A stretch of DNA of 64,000 nt from contig NW_025336481.1 in assembly GCF_004798865.1 (NCBI RefSeq), positions 40,519,619 to 40,583,618 of the forward strand, given 5' to 3'. Source of the DNA: Varanus komodoensis (taxonomy: Eukaryota > Chordata > Lepidosauria > Squamata > Varanidae). Of the stretch, positions 32,574 to 44,419 are shown in pieces; within the stretch, counting starts at the first letter, position 1; every line of letters begins with the position of its first letter. Position numbers and translations under genes: made by a program. The notes under the pieces were generated by a model. The model had not been told where the DNA came from, ran no database searches, and was given only the letters and a program-made list of their open reading frames with translations.

Positions 32574-33837
32574 AGGAGTGACTTTGGCCCTAAAGTCATT
32601 GGAAGCATAACTTTCAAAAAGATAAAAAACACAACATGTTAACCACAAAAACAGGGAATGTGTAACACTTCTGGATCTTATAAAGGCATGCAGTGAGTAT
32701 ATGCTGACTCACTTGGACTTCCTGCTTCTCCTCTCCCATAACATTCAAAGCCACCCAAGGAGAACCACGGTCACCCTAGCCTTGCCCTGAGCTTTGGCAA
32801 GACTCCACCTATGCATCTTCCAATTTTGTCAGCGCAATCATGCACATTTTTTGAGTAAATACACACTGGGCAGATAATTCTATTGCCAGGATATGTCCTT
32901 ACTTGAGGGTACTTTTTAATAAATATCCTGTGTATCTGAAAGGACTGCTGCCCATAGCAAACAACCCCAAAATCCCAAGACTTTAGTGTAAGTGTGGGAT
33001 GAAGAAAGCCATGTGGGAAAAAATGTAAAAGAAAAAAGACCTGAGTGTGAAAGAAAATCAATGCTCTGTGCTTCCTGGAAATTTGGATTTTCTCCTTCTG
33101 GGGCTGACAGTTGTCTGCTTGTAATATGGGGCTGCAGGACTGGTCAAAGTATGTGCTTTCTACTGCCCGCATCGGCAGGAATCCACACTAACTCACTCCA
33201 GACCTATTTCACAAGAAAGATGTGACTTTCTTTCTATTAGGGTTGCAAAACATTTTAAAAGCTGCCCTGCCAAGCAATTAAGAGCCCATCTTTGCTGTCT
33301 CCATATTGTTTGGCCAACCTGTGGCTGAAGGAAAATTTCTGAAGCTGACCCAGCAAATGCACCCTTTTCTCTGCAGCTGAGTCAGCAAGTGTCCGCAGAT
33401 GGCCCAATGTAGGTCAGGCACAATTCCTCGCGTTTCGTTCAGCATTGGGAGGCAGGGGGCTATGCTGTCCCCTCACATTGATGACCCAGCGGTGCCTGCA
33501 ATGATTGAGTGTGGCAGGTTGTCTCTTTGCATTCCCATCTTCTAAGGAACTTCTGATGTGGCCAAATACAAGCTTCTGATGGTGACAAGTGCAAAATTTC
33601 TAGTGTAAAACTGTTCTACCAACCAAATTCTCCAGCAGTGTACTGATGGGCACCCACAGCTGCCTTACGTTACTCAATTCTTTCTCTCTCTCTACTAGCT
33701 GAATACATCTTGCTACTTCTCACACCACATCACAATTAGAACTGTAAGAGGATCAGGGCAGAGACCTGTCTTTCACTCAGGTTATTTAGGAGAGGAATGG
33801 ACAATGATCAAGCTATATTAATTATATAATCACTACT
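32574..33837. other. Unique non-coding DNA
   Basis: A short TC-rich run at 33683-33697 only. A 133-codon minus-strand frame at 32771-33172 has no motif and is not called. Confidence 0.42.
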
Positions 33838-34230
33838 CTCGGAGTGAAGAAAACTGAGTGGAGGAACATTGATCTGTTTGAAACATGATGCTGGAGGAGA
33901 GCTTTGCAAATACCCTGGACTGAGAAAAAGAAGAACAGGAGGGTCCTAGAGCAAATTGAACCAGAGCTTTCCCTACAAGCAAAAATGGCAGAACTGAAGC
34001 TGTCACACCTGGGAAGGCAAGGCTTCCTGGAGATCATCATCATACCAGGGAAAGCTGAAGGCAGAAGTAAAGGAAGACTGAAGAGGAGATGGATTGACTC
34101 CACAAGGGAAGCCACAGCCTCGAGTTTGCAAAGCTTGAGTTGGGCTGTCACAAATATGGCCTTTTGAAGGGCTTTAATTCATAGGGTCACCATGAGTTGG
34201 ACACAACGTGATAGCAGATAACAACAACTC
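33838..34230 (+). mobile_element. BovB (RTE) LINE 3' end
   Basis: Plus-strand frames read GVKKTEWRNIDLFE, a stop, then CWRRALQIPWT. A shift is followed by EQIEPELSLQAKMAELKLSH, then KGRLKRRWIDSTREATASSL, then LSWAVTNMAF. These are the successive blocks of the BovB ORF2 C-terminus. The 3' UTR ends ATAGGGTCACCATGAGTTGG and ATAACAACAAC. It is 5' truncated and broken. Confidence 0.85.
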
Positions 34231-36290
34231 ATTGTCAGAGGTTTCTTTCTTCTCCCACCTCCAGATGAACACTTACAACCACACGCAGAACAAAATACGT
34301 GCAGATGGGCAAGGCACCTGTGTGATCAGCCACATCCATGGTGCTCATTCCTAAACAAATTTACCCTGTGGGGAGCTTCAACAAAACCATCTTGGTTCAC
34401 TCTCTGCCTGCATCACTTCAAACATGCGCTCAGGCCTGTCTTCATGACCTGAAGTCCCAATTCAGTCCTGCTTCTCTGGCTTCACCCACCCTGCTCGAAA
34501 GCTGCTCAGCATGTAAGTTCTTCAGAAGAAGAACTGGGAAGCTGAAAAGCTGAATTGGGAATTAGGAAGGCAAGCAGTAGGAAAGCATGGAAGCCACCAA
34601 AAGGATCAGAACCCTCAGGGAGACATAATGGGGGACAGGGTTCCTACCATCTAGACTCTTCTAGAAAGGTCTACTGCTGTACTTCAGGCAAATCGCTCCT
34701 GTGAAGTCAGCACTTCATAGTATTCAGAAGTTACAGGGAATCTCTTTTTTTTTTAAAAGACCTCAGGCCAGCCAATACATCCAATTCAGATTGCCCAAAG
34801 TGTAAAGTTTTATAATAATACAAAATTATATATAACATCATAAGAGGGAAGTTGGTCTGCAAAGAACTTCAAGGATTTTTTCAGCTGGCATGAAAGAAAT
34901 TTCCTTTCTAAAAATGTATTAAAATATCCAATTCACTCAACTACTGCCCAAATCAGTGTTTGTTAAGGGGGGGGCAGTATCTGTGAGGTAATTACAGATG
35001 TAACTGGCAGTTAAGTACATGGTACTAGTTTTTTGAAACTTCCCTCTTGCCACAGGGCTGTTTCTATAAAAGGTCTCAGCAGAAATCGTTCAAAGCCACT
35101 CATAGGTTTGGAATGAAGATATGAAATGGCTTGAGTGTATTGTGGCAGAAAATGAAGCCCAAATGCCCCTCAACAAACCAATTCCCGTGTGGCCTAGATA
35201 TGGAAATCATTTTTTATGTCTTTTGAAGCATGTCATCTTGAAGAATACCATAAATCACAGTATGCCCTATTATCCTGTACACAGAACTGAAATGTACTTT
35301 GGAGACACGCTTCACCTCAAAGCATCACTAACAATTAGCACTTTGGCACCCGGTAAAGAAAACTAAAAATGATTTGACTTGAGTGTGTATCCCATCCAAT
35401 GCCAGAGGACATGAACATTAAATCTCTCACATTTGGTGGTGAAATGTCTGCCTCAGAAGGATCTCATGTGCCAGTCCATATGAAGAATGCTGAAGGGCTT
35501 CATTTGGTCCACATTTTTAAGTGAACCAACCTTCATGGATTAAGATTCCTATCAGAACGCAGTTTCCTTTGGCTTTCACACTCTGTAGTTTGCAACACAG
35601 TTCTCAGGTTCTAAAAAAGTACCAAAATGCACATACAACTATTTAAGGTTCAAATGCATACTAACATGTGGGAAAACTCAGCTGCTTTAATAGACCAGAA
35701 ATAAGAAGGGAAGGGCTGGAACGTCAAAGTTGCCCAGTCACATTTGGCAACTGGACAACAGACTGCACAATTCACTTGTCAGTCTGCCTTTGTGGAGATT
35801 GTAATTCTATCAAAATTATAACTGGAATTTCTAAATATGCATTTATACAAACACATTAGCATATGCAAATGATACACAAATTAGTGTCCTTTTTTTTGGT
35901 GGTGCACTTCCCTTTTGGGGAAATGCATAAGCAGTCGGCCTAGCGACAAGGTAGCGGCAGGCAAGTTGTGAGGAGACAAGTGTGCAAAGCTGACTGCAGA
36001 TGAAAAGAATAAGCATTTACAACCTCCCAGGAAACATTTGAAAACAAGCCAACACCCCCCATCCCCAGCCGCCGCCTTCAAGACTCTTCAGGTAGTTATA
36101 GGATTGCTATCGATCAGTCTACAACACATAGGGTGCATCAGAATCCCATTCTGAAAAATATTTTCTTGGCAACATGTTTAATACTTCCAGAAAAAATGAT
36201 TCTCCAAAGCCTGAAGGTCATTTACTCCACACGGCATTTCAGCCTGCGTATCTTTCAACCAGGAAGGTGCAAAGATCACTGTGTCTAAGT
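34231..36290. other. Unique non-coding DNA
   Basis: AT-rich at 34740-35000 and 35480-35880. I see no transposable element, exon or RNA gene. Confidence 0.42.
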
Positions 36291-36296
36291 CTAACC

Positions 36297-36356
36297 CTTA
36301 CGTAAATGTTTATCTTGTTTATGTTGCTTACGTAAATGTTTATCTCATAACATTGC
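36297..36356. repeat. 30-bp tandem duplication
   Basis: CTTACGTAAATGTTTATCT occurs at 36297 and again at 36327, with diverged spacer bases in the second unit. Two units only. Confidence 0.75.
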
Positions 36357-37394
36357 AAAGAACTAGGTACAATGACGATTTCTGTGAGAACATTAAGCTG
36401 TTACAGTCAAAGACACACCAATTAAAGAAAACGGATACAGAGCACAACACAACGAAATGGATGCAAAAGGTTTGTGGAGTTGACCAAGCCATGCCCAGCA
36501 GTGATTCAATGATAAGCGGTTTTGCTGTACGACAACTATGGGTGGAAAGGTGAGGAAGCTAAAAAGCAGTGCATAAACAGATGTTTTGCATGGAGGAGGT
36601 TCCAGGCTTGTTCCTTGGCTATCTCCCAAAGATCTTGGGGTGAAAAGCTGGAGGGGAACTTCTGCCTAAGCCCATGAGCAGGAGGAAAATGCACTGGGCT
36701 AAATTCTCTTCTAGTTCATTTTAGGGTATAGGGAAGATATTCCTGATTATTTTAAGAATTAAAGCAGCCTTTTTCTAATGCTTCACTGTGTCCTGACTGT
36801 TTAAGGCATGGGTGCTTTTTCCTTAAAGTTTTTAGTGCCAGTGAGTAATCATTAGGAGAAGCATTTGAACCTTTTAAGAAAGAAAAACCCAGAAAAGCTA
36901 CAGCAAATTACCTAGGGTTTGGGGAAAAGAGTGAGGCCAGGTGAAAGGCATCTGGCCTTCTAGGACACTCCAGAAGGCAAGATTTGACCCTTCATCTGGC
37001 AGTTCTGCACCTCTAACTTAAGGGTTGCTTCTCTGTAAGTATCCATCCAATTTCCTATGTAGCACAGCTGTAAAGGATGTTCAGATAGGTAAACATTCTT
37101 CCAAATGTTAACAACTGCAGAGGATAATGCTCTTGTGCGTTACTGCATTTTTCACTTGCAATATTTGTTTAAGTCAGGCTGCTTCATGAAAGCATCGCTA
37201 AATTCAAGCACCTGTATAGGGTTTATCCGGTTCATATATACACTGCTCGAAGAACGGAGTCGATACGGCATCTTGCTTCTGGAAAATATGTATCCTTGCA
37301 GGTGCAACACTTCCTTGCTACACTTTGGATCAACACTGTACAGGTATATCTGGAGCTCAATATCCTGGAGCAAAAGAGCTCGCCCAAATATCTT
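36357..37394. other. Unique non-coding DNA
   Basis: No recognised family or gene. Confidence 0.42.
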
Positions 37395-38225
37395 GGCAAG
37401 AGCAAGGTTAGATTACTGCAAAACGCTCTACATGGCTCTGCCTTTGAAACATGCTTGGAAATTCCAGCCAATACGCAAAATGAAGCCATCGAGGTCTGAT
37501 CGGAGGTAATGTTTTCAGCACACCCAACTCCAACACTGTTCAGCCTTCACTGGCTTCCAGTCTGTTTCCAAGCATGATACAAGGGAAAAAGAAGCCCCAA
37601 ATGGTTTGGGATCAAGCCTATTTCCCTGTGTGTGCCTGCTTGCCCACAGCAATCATCAGCAACGTTTGCCACTGGAAGTCTGGCAGGGGTGCAAGATAAA
37701 CGAGGGCTCATCATTCATGGTTCTCCTCCCAATCCTGCAGCATGTGTGGAGCTCCCGGGAGACAGGAAGGCTCTTCTCTCATTCATGCAGAGAAATTGAG
37801 ACATGGCAGGAATCTTGGCCACTGCTCAGAAGGCGTTGTACTGTTTCTTACCTGCTTGAAAACTGACGGTGGAAATGAGACCTCCTGCACAAGGTCTACC
37901 TCAGAGGGCTGAGGCCCTCAGCCTTGGCAAACTGGTGACTGGATTTGTGGATCCCTGAGGATAGTCTGGTCTTAGATGCAGCTCCCAAGTCATGGAATTC
38001 CCAATACTGGAATGCCCAACTGGTTTATCAGTGTTGAGGCACATGGCTTTAGTTCTGTTGTACATCTAGATTTGACCAATTGTTTTCCTCCTTTTCTGGT
38101 TATTACCTGGCTGGAGACTCTTGCGTGCTGATTAGCTTTTATTCTATTTTATGGAATGCCTGTTGCTTTTTCTGTAAGCCATCCTGCAGTGAGCCTGACA
38201 AACACAAAAGGAGGGATATCAATTT
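37395..38225 (+). repeat. Highly degraded L2-clade LINE
   Basis: ARLDYCKTLYMALPLKHAWK is a clear relic of the L2 RT motif SRLDYCNxLYxGLPLKxxxK. The following 700 bases keep the order of an L2 3' part, and the end has TGTAAGCCATCCTGCAGTGA and GGAGGGATATCAAT, the L2 3' terminus. Many changes have accumulated, making this one of the oldest LINE copies here. Confidence 0.6.
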
Positions 38226-38984
38226 TCTGAGGCATCCATATGACCAGCATTGAAGAGGTCACCTTCAGTATAGGCTACCTTGAGGATCATCAATGGAGGA
38301 AAGAGACCAAGTCCTTTCTTGGAAATTATACCTTCAAGCCTATCAATAAACCAGCAAATTGAATCCTCATACCATTAGAATAGTTCATAAAACATACATC
38401 GAAATATAATACTTTGAAATGCAAACTGAATCTTCTTTCACTAACATGCAAACTGGGACCCCCGAAAATGCCCCCTTAAAAATACATATGTACACTGAGA
38501 AAGAAACATGTCTTGATATGCAGAAAATGTAATATGTATAGACAATATACATATAATACTATAATTATAGTATAATATTTTATGCAACTCTTCTTGTGTG
38601 CTAGCTTAAGCACGCTATCCAGAAGCACCACTGAAGTCAAGACAACTGACTTTGAAGGAAACACCTTCAGGGAGAGGCCAAACGTCTCTATTTCAGAGTA
38701 TCTACTCCTAAACAAAACAGACAAATTACCTTTCACTCTGCTGGATCTTGGGTATTAGTCCTCCATTAACCACATTCCTCTCTGTGCATGATAATTAAAT
38801 AGCAAGCAACGTGCTGTCTCAATGGTTGCTCAGGAAATTGCATGACACGCAAGAGGAAAGCAGCCCCAAAAGTTCCACCTTGCAGCCTCCGCTAGCAGGT
38901 CTCACAGGGAGGGGCAAATCTAGCACTCAAGACAGAACCAATCATGAATGCAAGTGAAATCACACGTTCTACATTTTTTATTAT
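38226..38984. other. Unique, AT-rich DNA with a small palindrome
   Basis: ATACTATAATTATAGTAT at 38556-38573 is a perfect 18-base palindrome inside an AT-rich tract, and could be chance. No family or gene recognised. Confidence 0.45.
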
Positions 38985-39340
38985 TTTCTGAGTTGGACAG
39001 AGAAGTGGATCCGTTTCCAGCGAGCATGCCGGCTTGACTGAACGCGGTTACGGTGATCGAGTGAACCTCTCCACACAAGAGGAGGAGGGCGCGCGCGCGC
39101 GCACCCAGCGGCTTATTCATCTCCATGGTGATGGCGCCAAACAAAAGGGCAAACTGATTCAAGGAGCCGAGTTCTTCAGATGAAAAGAATAGGAGGGCAA
39201 AACGCTTTCTTCCTGGATTTCTGGGAGGCTTGCCTGGCTTGTTTGGGTTCTTAATGTAATTGGATCCCAGGCGGTAATTGTAACTCTCAGACATTAGCCA
39301 TGCACCAAGCGCATTTTTATTAAATTAGAGGATTTGCTTT
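38985..39340. promoter_or_regulatory. Candidate regulatory element: CpG cluster with E2F-like and RFX-like sites
   Basis: This repeat-free segment holds a local cluster of CpGs, unusual for its surroundings, and a GC-alternating run at 39089-39102. GGCGCCAAA at 39133-39141 is a full E2F consensus (complement TTTGGCGCC). ATCTCCATGGTGATGG just before it is a near-palindrome like an RFX X-box. TAATGTAATTGG and GGTAATTG follow near 39254-39277 as homeodomain-type words. No TATA or transcript evidence is visible, so this is only a candidate enhancer or conserved element. Confidence 0.3.
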
Positions 39341-41525
39341 GCAGAATGGAAGGCTGGTATCACCAAGCAGTTAAGAACACAACAGTTCAGACAGACCTGC
39401 CAAACCTCATTTGCTACTCACTTTGCATTCAGGGCAGTCTTTTTCATTCACAGGACCTTTCGTGGTCTTTATGGTGCTCACCTTTCCAACAACCCAGAGA
39501 GGTAGGCCCCTGGAAGTCAGCCTTGCAGCTTTGCATCCATAAAGGTTAGCCTGCTAGCCACCCCCACCCCCCAAAAGTATCGGCCAGCTTGCTCATTCAG
39601 AGCTTTGGATCATGTCCAAAGTTAGTTCTCCAAAGAGTACACCACAAGGAAATGAAGGAGACTTAAGTCAGTCACAACTAACCCAAGTCCCATTCATGGG
39701 TCCCCCATCAACAATGAAACTGTGCACAGAGGAGGCTAAATATGATGCTGGCCCAGCACACAGAAACCTGGGATCTCAGCTCTATGGTGGCAAACCTGTT
39801 TTTGGGATGGCATTTGGCACTATGGATAGCTCCTATAAAGCTCAGAATAAAAGCTGCAATGGATCAAAAGCCCCACTGACACAGGAGTCCCCTGCCTCCT
39901 GGTTCTCCAAGTAAACAGGCTATCCTCTCTGGGATTACTGGGGTGTCAAAACTGTGAGAGTTGTTGTGGGAGATCAGTCCCAAATAAAAACAAACAACAT
40001 TCAGTGAGGAAAAGGAGACCATTCCCTGTGAAGCAACAGTGGTGGGAAAAAGTGCCAGGCATTTGAGTCTGATGCTTTTGGAAAGCACTGGGTTGAGAAA
40101 CGCTACTCTTACATGGAAAAGTTCACTGAGTTTGCGTTTAAGGACCTTCTTATACAGAACAGTTGAATCACAAACCATTTCAGCCACTTAGTGCTTATCT
40201 GAAATAATGACAACGGTCCTGGCATTACTGAGTTAGTTACGTGGTTCTTTGGCGAATCTCATCCACCACCTAATATGGCATCGTATCGCATGACCAGGGC
40301 CACAGAAGGGTCAGATCCCCAAGCTGCTTTCATTAGCGGCACTAAATCTCCATTACATAATGCACAGGCTTGTAGCAACAAACAAACAGCCTTATGGGAA
40401 TGCTTCTGAGTAGGGCAAAAACTTGAGAGTATGTTTCCTTGGTGAGAGAGCAGGCCAAGGAGCACAGCTGAGCATGCAAGGACGATGACGGAGAACTGTT
40501 TTATAAACAACAGGATGGAACATGGGACAAAACAGGCACAATTCAAAATGCACCAGGCAGCCTCCCTCCAGGGCATGTGGTGACCAGCAGATAGAGGGAG
40601 GCAAGCAGGCTTCCGGACTCCCAAAGGAGTCAGGTTCTCCAGGCTGCTTCTGATGTCCTATAGAACTTACAAGGAGAGGAAGTAGGGTTGACTCACGCTT
40701 CTTCCCCCATTGCTTTCAGGACAGGGGAGAAGAAATGCAACGTAATGTGTGGCTTTTCTCCTCTCTTTTCTAGAGTGTCTAAAGAACTCTCTTTGCCAGT
40801 CATGAAGCTCTAAGTTCACTTTGGCAAGGAAGGACACCCCACCACCACAAAGTCTGGATTTAGCCAGAAACCCGCAATCCAAATAGCTTCCCTATTTAAC
40901 TGATCCTTCATTCTTCCAAAACAGTTGAAGCATGATTCCATCTTTTCCGTTCAGCAGCAGTAGTTTAAAAAAAAGGAAGAGTGAGCGCCAAGGTTTTCAC
41001 AGAGCAAGAGTTTCATGCAAGAACTTAACACCCTGGAGGCCAATTAACCTAGTCCCAAATTGCCTTGGATTGGACTGGGCTTAAATTTGTTTATACAGCA
41101 ACAGTTGGGGGGGGGGGGTGCAAAAACAAACACATCTCTCCCTTTTGTTCGATTTGCTGCAAACAGCATGACATTTCTCTTCCAGCAGCTTTTTAAAAGG
41201 TAGGATTCCCCGGAGAGTTTCGCTGCATGCTACAGAGCAAAACCTGGAAATGGGACTGTTACGTTACTGGCTCACTTCACCTGCCCAAATGCACAGGTTT
41301 CCGCTGGGCTTTGCGCTTTTTGTGACGAACATTGCCGCACCATCACTACCACCGAAAGGCCCTGGGTGGGTTTTTAAAGAACGGACACTCGGTTTACTGG
41401 CCTGACTGATGAAGTGGAGTGAAATCTTCCTTGACCGCAGTTGCAGGCTAAAATGTGACCCTCCCGGCAGCCTTGTTCGCATCTCTTCCTAGAACCAGTG
41501 CTATTCCAGCTCTTCCACAGAGATG
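39341..41525. other. Unique non-coding DNA
   Basis: A G12 run lies at 41107-41118. Open frames such as 39612-39914 have no motif. I recognise no transposable element, exon or RNA gene. Confidence 0.42.
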
Positions 41526-41700
41526 CATCTTTATTTATTTTTTATTTTATTTTATTTTATTTAAAACATTTCTATGCCGCCCCATTCGCTGAAGCCTCAG
41601 GGCAGCTCACAACATAAAATTAAAATATAATACATTCAAATATACAACAAAATTAACAATATAAAATAAGTTGCCCTGGCCAGATAAAATAAGCGAATAA
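41526..41700 (-). mobile_element. L2-like LINE 3' tip
   Basis: Read from the plus strand, a (TTTTA)n run (41530-41562) is followed by ACATTTCTATGCCGCCCCAT and GCTGAAGCCTCAGGGCAGCT. This is the reverse complement of the same 3' end found at about 43480-43562 (GAGGCTTCGGTGAATGGGGC). It is a short, tail-anchored insertion. Confidence 0.62.
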
Positions 41701-43275
41701 TATTAACAATTAAAATGACAATTTAAAATCATTTTTAAACAATTAAAATCTTGCGCCCAAAGGCACAAATATCTGTGTACATGTACATGGACAGGGGTCT
41801 CTGAAGGCTGAGGCCAAGACCTGAATGTGGACATGCTTAATGTCGCCCACTGAAGAGTGAGTAGCAGTGCTGGGAGCGGACCATGAGAGGCTAAGTCAAG
41901 GGGCCACATGAGCAGCCTTTTGGATCTTCAAGCGCCAGCAACCCATACCATGGAAAGGGAAAACTGAGGCCCATTCAGATTGTGAGGCAGAAGCAGGTGA
42001 TGGGGAGTTGGCATAGCTACAAATAAGGCTCACCTGGGCCCATATTCTCCTGCTCCAACAACTGCCTTTAAGAGCATGACAGCAAAGAAAGGGGGGGCTC
42101 TACACAACCACAACAACTCGTCCTGTTGTTAATGGTAATACCCCCAGAGATATGCAGAAAAGCAATTTTGAAACATGGCTGCAAGTTTGGTGAACATCCA
42201 AAATCCAGCCTTTTGCATATTGTAACAGTGACACTAGCACTAAGAATTCACACTAAAGCTCTCCCTTTTGAGCTGTTTTCCTTTTGCTGTGTCCCAGCAA
42301 CAAACCACATTGCACAGATAAGAAAAATGGCTCAAGTGACTTTAAAATTATGAGTTTAAAGTGGGGAGGGGACGGAATCATGGCCCACAAAAGAGCAATT
42401 CTTTGGACCCATATTCCCCTGGTCCGATAGCAACTCCCACTGTACAGATAATCAAGTGATTTAAGACCATGAGAGCGAAGCAAGTTTGTGTGGGATGCAG
42501 CTGCACATGATGTTGATGATGGCAATAATATTACCATAGCCACGCAAGTTTTGAGAGGCTTTCTTTGTTATTAGTGAGAATTGCAGCGCATACATTTCCT
42601 GGGAAATGCATCAAACCTGGGATATATTTTCCAAAAGCCAAGAGGGAGCCTATGCCAGATAATTACTAAGCTCTACAAGACAACAGGATAGATTTTAAAT
42701 AAATTTGCATGGGTTGCAAATACAAAACCACACGTAGACAAATTTAGGATGCAAGTTTAGATGGGGAAAAAATGCCACATCTTCCAGCATTTTTCTACAG
42801 GCACATAGGACTGCGCCCTCAGACAAGAAGAGACTTAAGTACACTGACAACACATCATGGGATGTTTCTGGAAATTTTATTTCAGTCTCAGATGAAATCA
42901 AAACCATGTCTAACTTCAGATGGCACCAAGTTCCACCCCACCCCATTTTCATGTATGTTTCTAGCAGACTTGGTCATTGTAAACTTGGATGTTCTGCAGA
43001 TTTCATTTCTGGTTGTCACAGAAATTATTCTTTGAACTTGTAAATTAATAAATACAAACCAAAGAAAGCAGGAAGGTAAGTAGAATTAAGCAACGATAGG
43101 TACCAAGTGTTGCATAAAGACTTATGAGTGGATAGTTTTCTGTTTTCTGTCCAAATTGCCCATTCACACCCACAGCCACACACACAAACACAAGGACACC
43201 CAAATCCTAAAGCATCCCCCCCCCACAAGACATATACACCCTCCCCAAGGCAAGCACACATAATCAGCCTCCCAC
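41701..43275. other. Mostly unique DNA with a weak internal repeat
   Basis: Phrases around 42034-42090 (CCCATATTCTCCTGCTCC ... GCATGACAGCAAAGAAAG) recur in altered form at 42409-42485 (CCCATATTCCCCTGGTCC ... CCATGAGAGCGAAGCAAG). The origin of this is unclear. No exon or named family recognised. Confidence 0.4.
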
Positions 43276-43277
43276 AA

Positions 43278-43562
43278 CTTTCTCTGCGGTGGCACCCAAT
43301 CTATGGAATGCGCTCCCCAGAGAGGTCCGCCTGGCGCCGTCGTTATTTGTTTTTCGGCACCAGGCAAAGACCTTTTTATTCAAATGTCATTTTAATTGTT
43401 AACAGTATTTATTCATTTTATTCTTTGGCCAGGGTGACTTAATTTTTCTGTTAATTTATATTAATTTAAGGAAGTTTGTTTATGGATGTGAGCCACCTCG
43501 AGGCTTCGGTGAATGGGGCAGCATAGAAGTCTCCTAAACAAACAAACAAACAAACAAACAAA
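43278..43562 (+). mobile_element. L2-like LINE 3' end with (AAAC)n tail
   Basis: TTCTCTGCGGTGGCACCCAA, CTATGGAATGCGCTCCCCAG, CGGCACCAGGCAAAGACCTT and TTTATT are the 3' coding end and 3' UTR of the L2-like family also at 28.4 and 55.2 kb. The end GATGTGAGCCACCTCGAGGC and GAATGGGGCAGCATAGAAG leads into seven AACA units (43535-43562). It is 5' truncated. Confidence 0.75.
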
Positions 43563-43817
43563 CTTTGCTTTCTTCTCTTTTCCCTCAGAGATTCACAGGG
43601 TAGCTTCTCTTGTACCCACATTTATTTATTTATTGCTTGCTTTTCCATCCTGTTCTTTACAGAAGGTCTTGGGACATTCTGGGAAAGGTAAAGGTGAGAG
43701 AAGTTTGAGAAGCACTGGCTTGATGAGGCTGCAGCATCTCCTTCTTCTGAAGATGAGTTCCCTCAACCCCTCACTTCCCTGGGAAAATAAGGGATTCCTG
43801 TGTACGTACATCCATTT
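43563..43817. other. Unassigned DNA between repeats
   Basis: A short TTTATTTATTTATT run at 43621-43635 and no recognisable body. Confidence 0.35.
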
Positions 43818-44032
43818 CTCATCTTTATTCCTTTTGCAAAGAACTCATGCCAGCTTATAAGGTTGTCATCCTCCCCTTTTTATCCTCACCACAGCAAGCC
43901 AGTGGAGTAGGTGAAGCTGAGAGCGGCTGGCCCAAAGCCGCCCAAGTGAGCTTCATGGCCAAGTGGGGACTAGAACCCAGGTCTTCTGAGTCCGGAGCCA
44001 GTGCTCTTAACCACCGCACCACCCTGGATGCG
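43818..44032 (-). repeat. tRNA-derived MIR-like SINE
   Basis: In reverse, GTGAAGCTGAGAGCGGCTGG is the CAGCC/GCTGAG body. GGGGACTAGAACCCAGGTCT contains the box-B complement. CAGTGCTCTTAACCACCGCA is the A-box side (GTGGTTAAGAGCACTG). The order is complete from body to head, but the 3' tail is eroded. Confidence 0.68.
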
Positions 44033-44141
44033 GGGAGCTGCTGGACAGCACTAGCTGAGAGGGCTCTGGGGACGGATCCCTGCAGCAGCTGCTTCTCCTT
44101 CAATTGTCCTGCCCAGTGGGAAAGAGAGAGGAAACCTTTCG

Positions 44142-44419
44142 GAAGTGCTGCTCACCCCACTGACTTTATCGCTGAAGGAGAAAGAAGATACTGACTTCTA
44201 TCAAACTTGGGACTCTTTTCATTATTGGCTAGAGAAACGGGGCTTTGCATAGATTCAAATATGTTTTTAAGTTATCATAAATGGAAAGAGAAAGATGCGG
44301 GGGCTGGCCCAGCAGGCCCAATGTTTTTGATGATTGATGTTGTTTTTAGTTTTTCTTTGTTTTTAGGATTATAATTTCAAATAAAACTTCCTATAAAAAA
44401 AAGAAGTGCTGCTCACCCC
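44142..44419 (+). mobile_element. 5'-truncated L1 LINE 3' end with 17-bp target duplication
   Basis: The insert spans 44159-44402 and is flanked by GAAGTGCTGCTCACCCC at 44142-44158 and again at 44403-44419, a perfect 17-bp target duplication. From 44163 the insert reads 29 codons (KEKEDTDFYQTWDSFHYWLE, then KRGFA and a stop). This fits the C-terminus of an L1-type ORF2, although the family assignment is from memory. A 3' UTR follows with AATAAA at 44380-44385 and a short A-tail. The perfect duplication suggests a fairly recent insertion. Confidence 0.78.

Noticed and set aside
38556-38573. 18-base AT palindrome
   Set aside because: Entirely AT-rich context except for two C/G bases, so it is expected by chance. 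No further structure.
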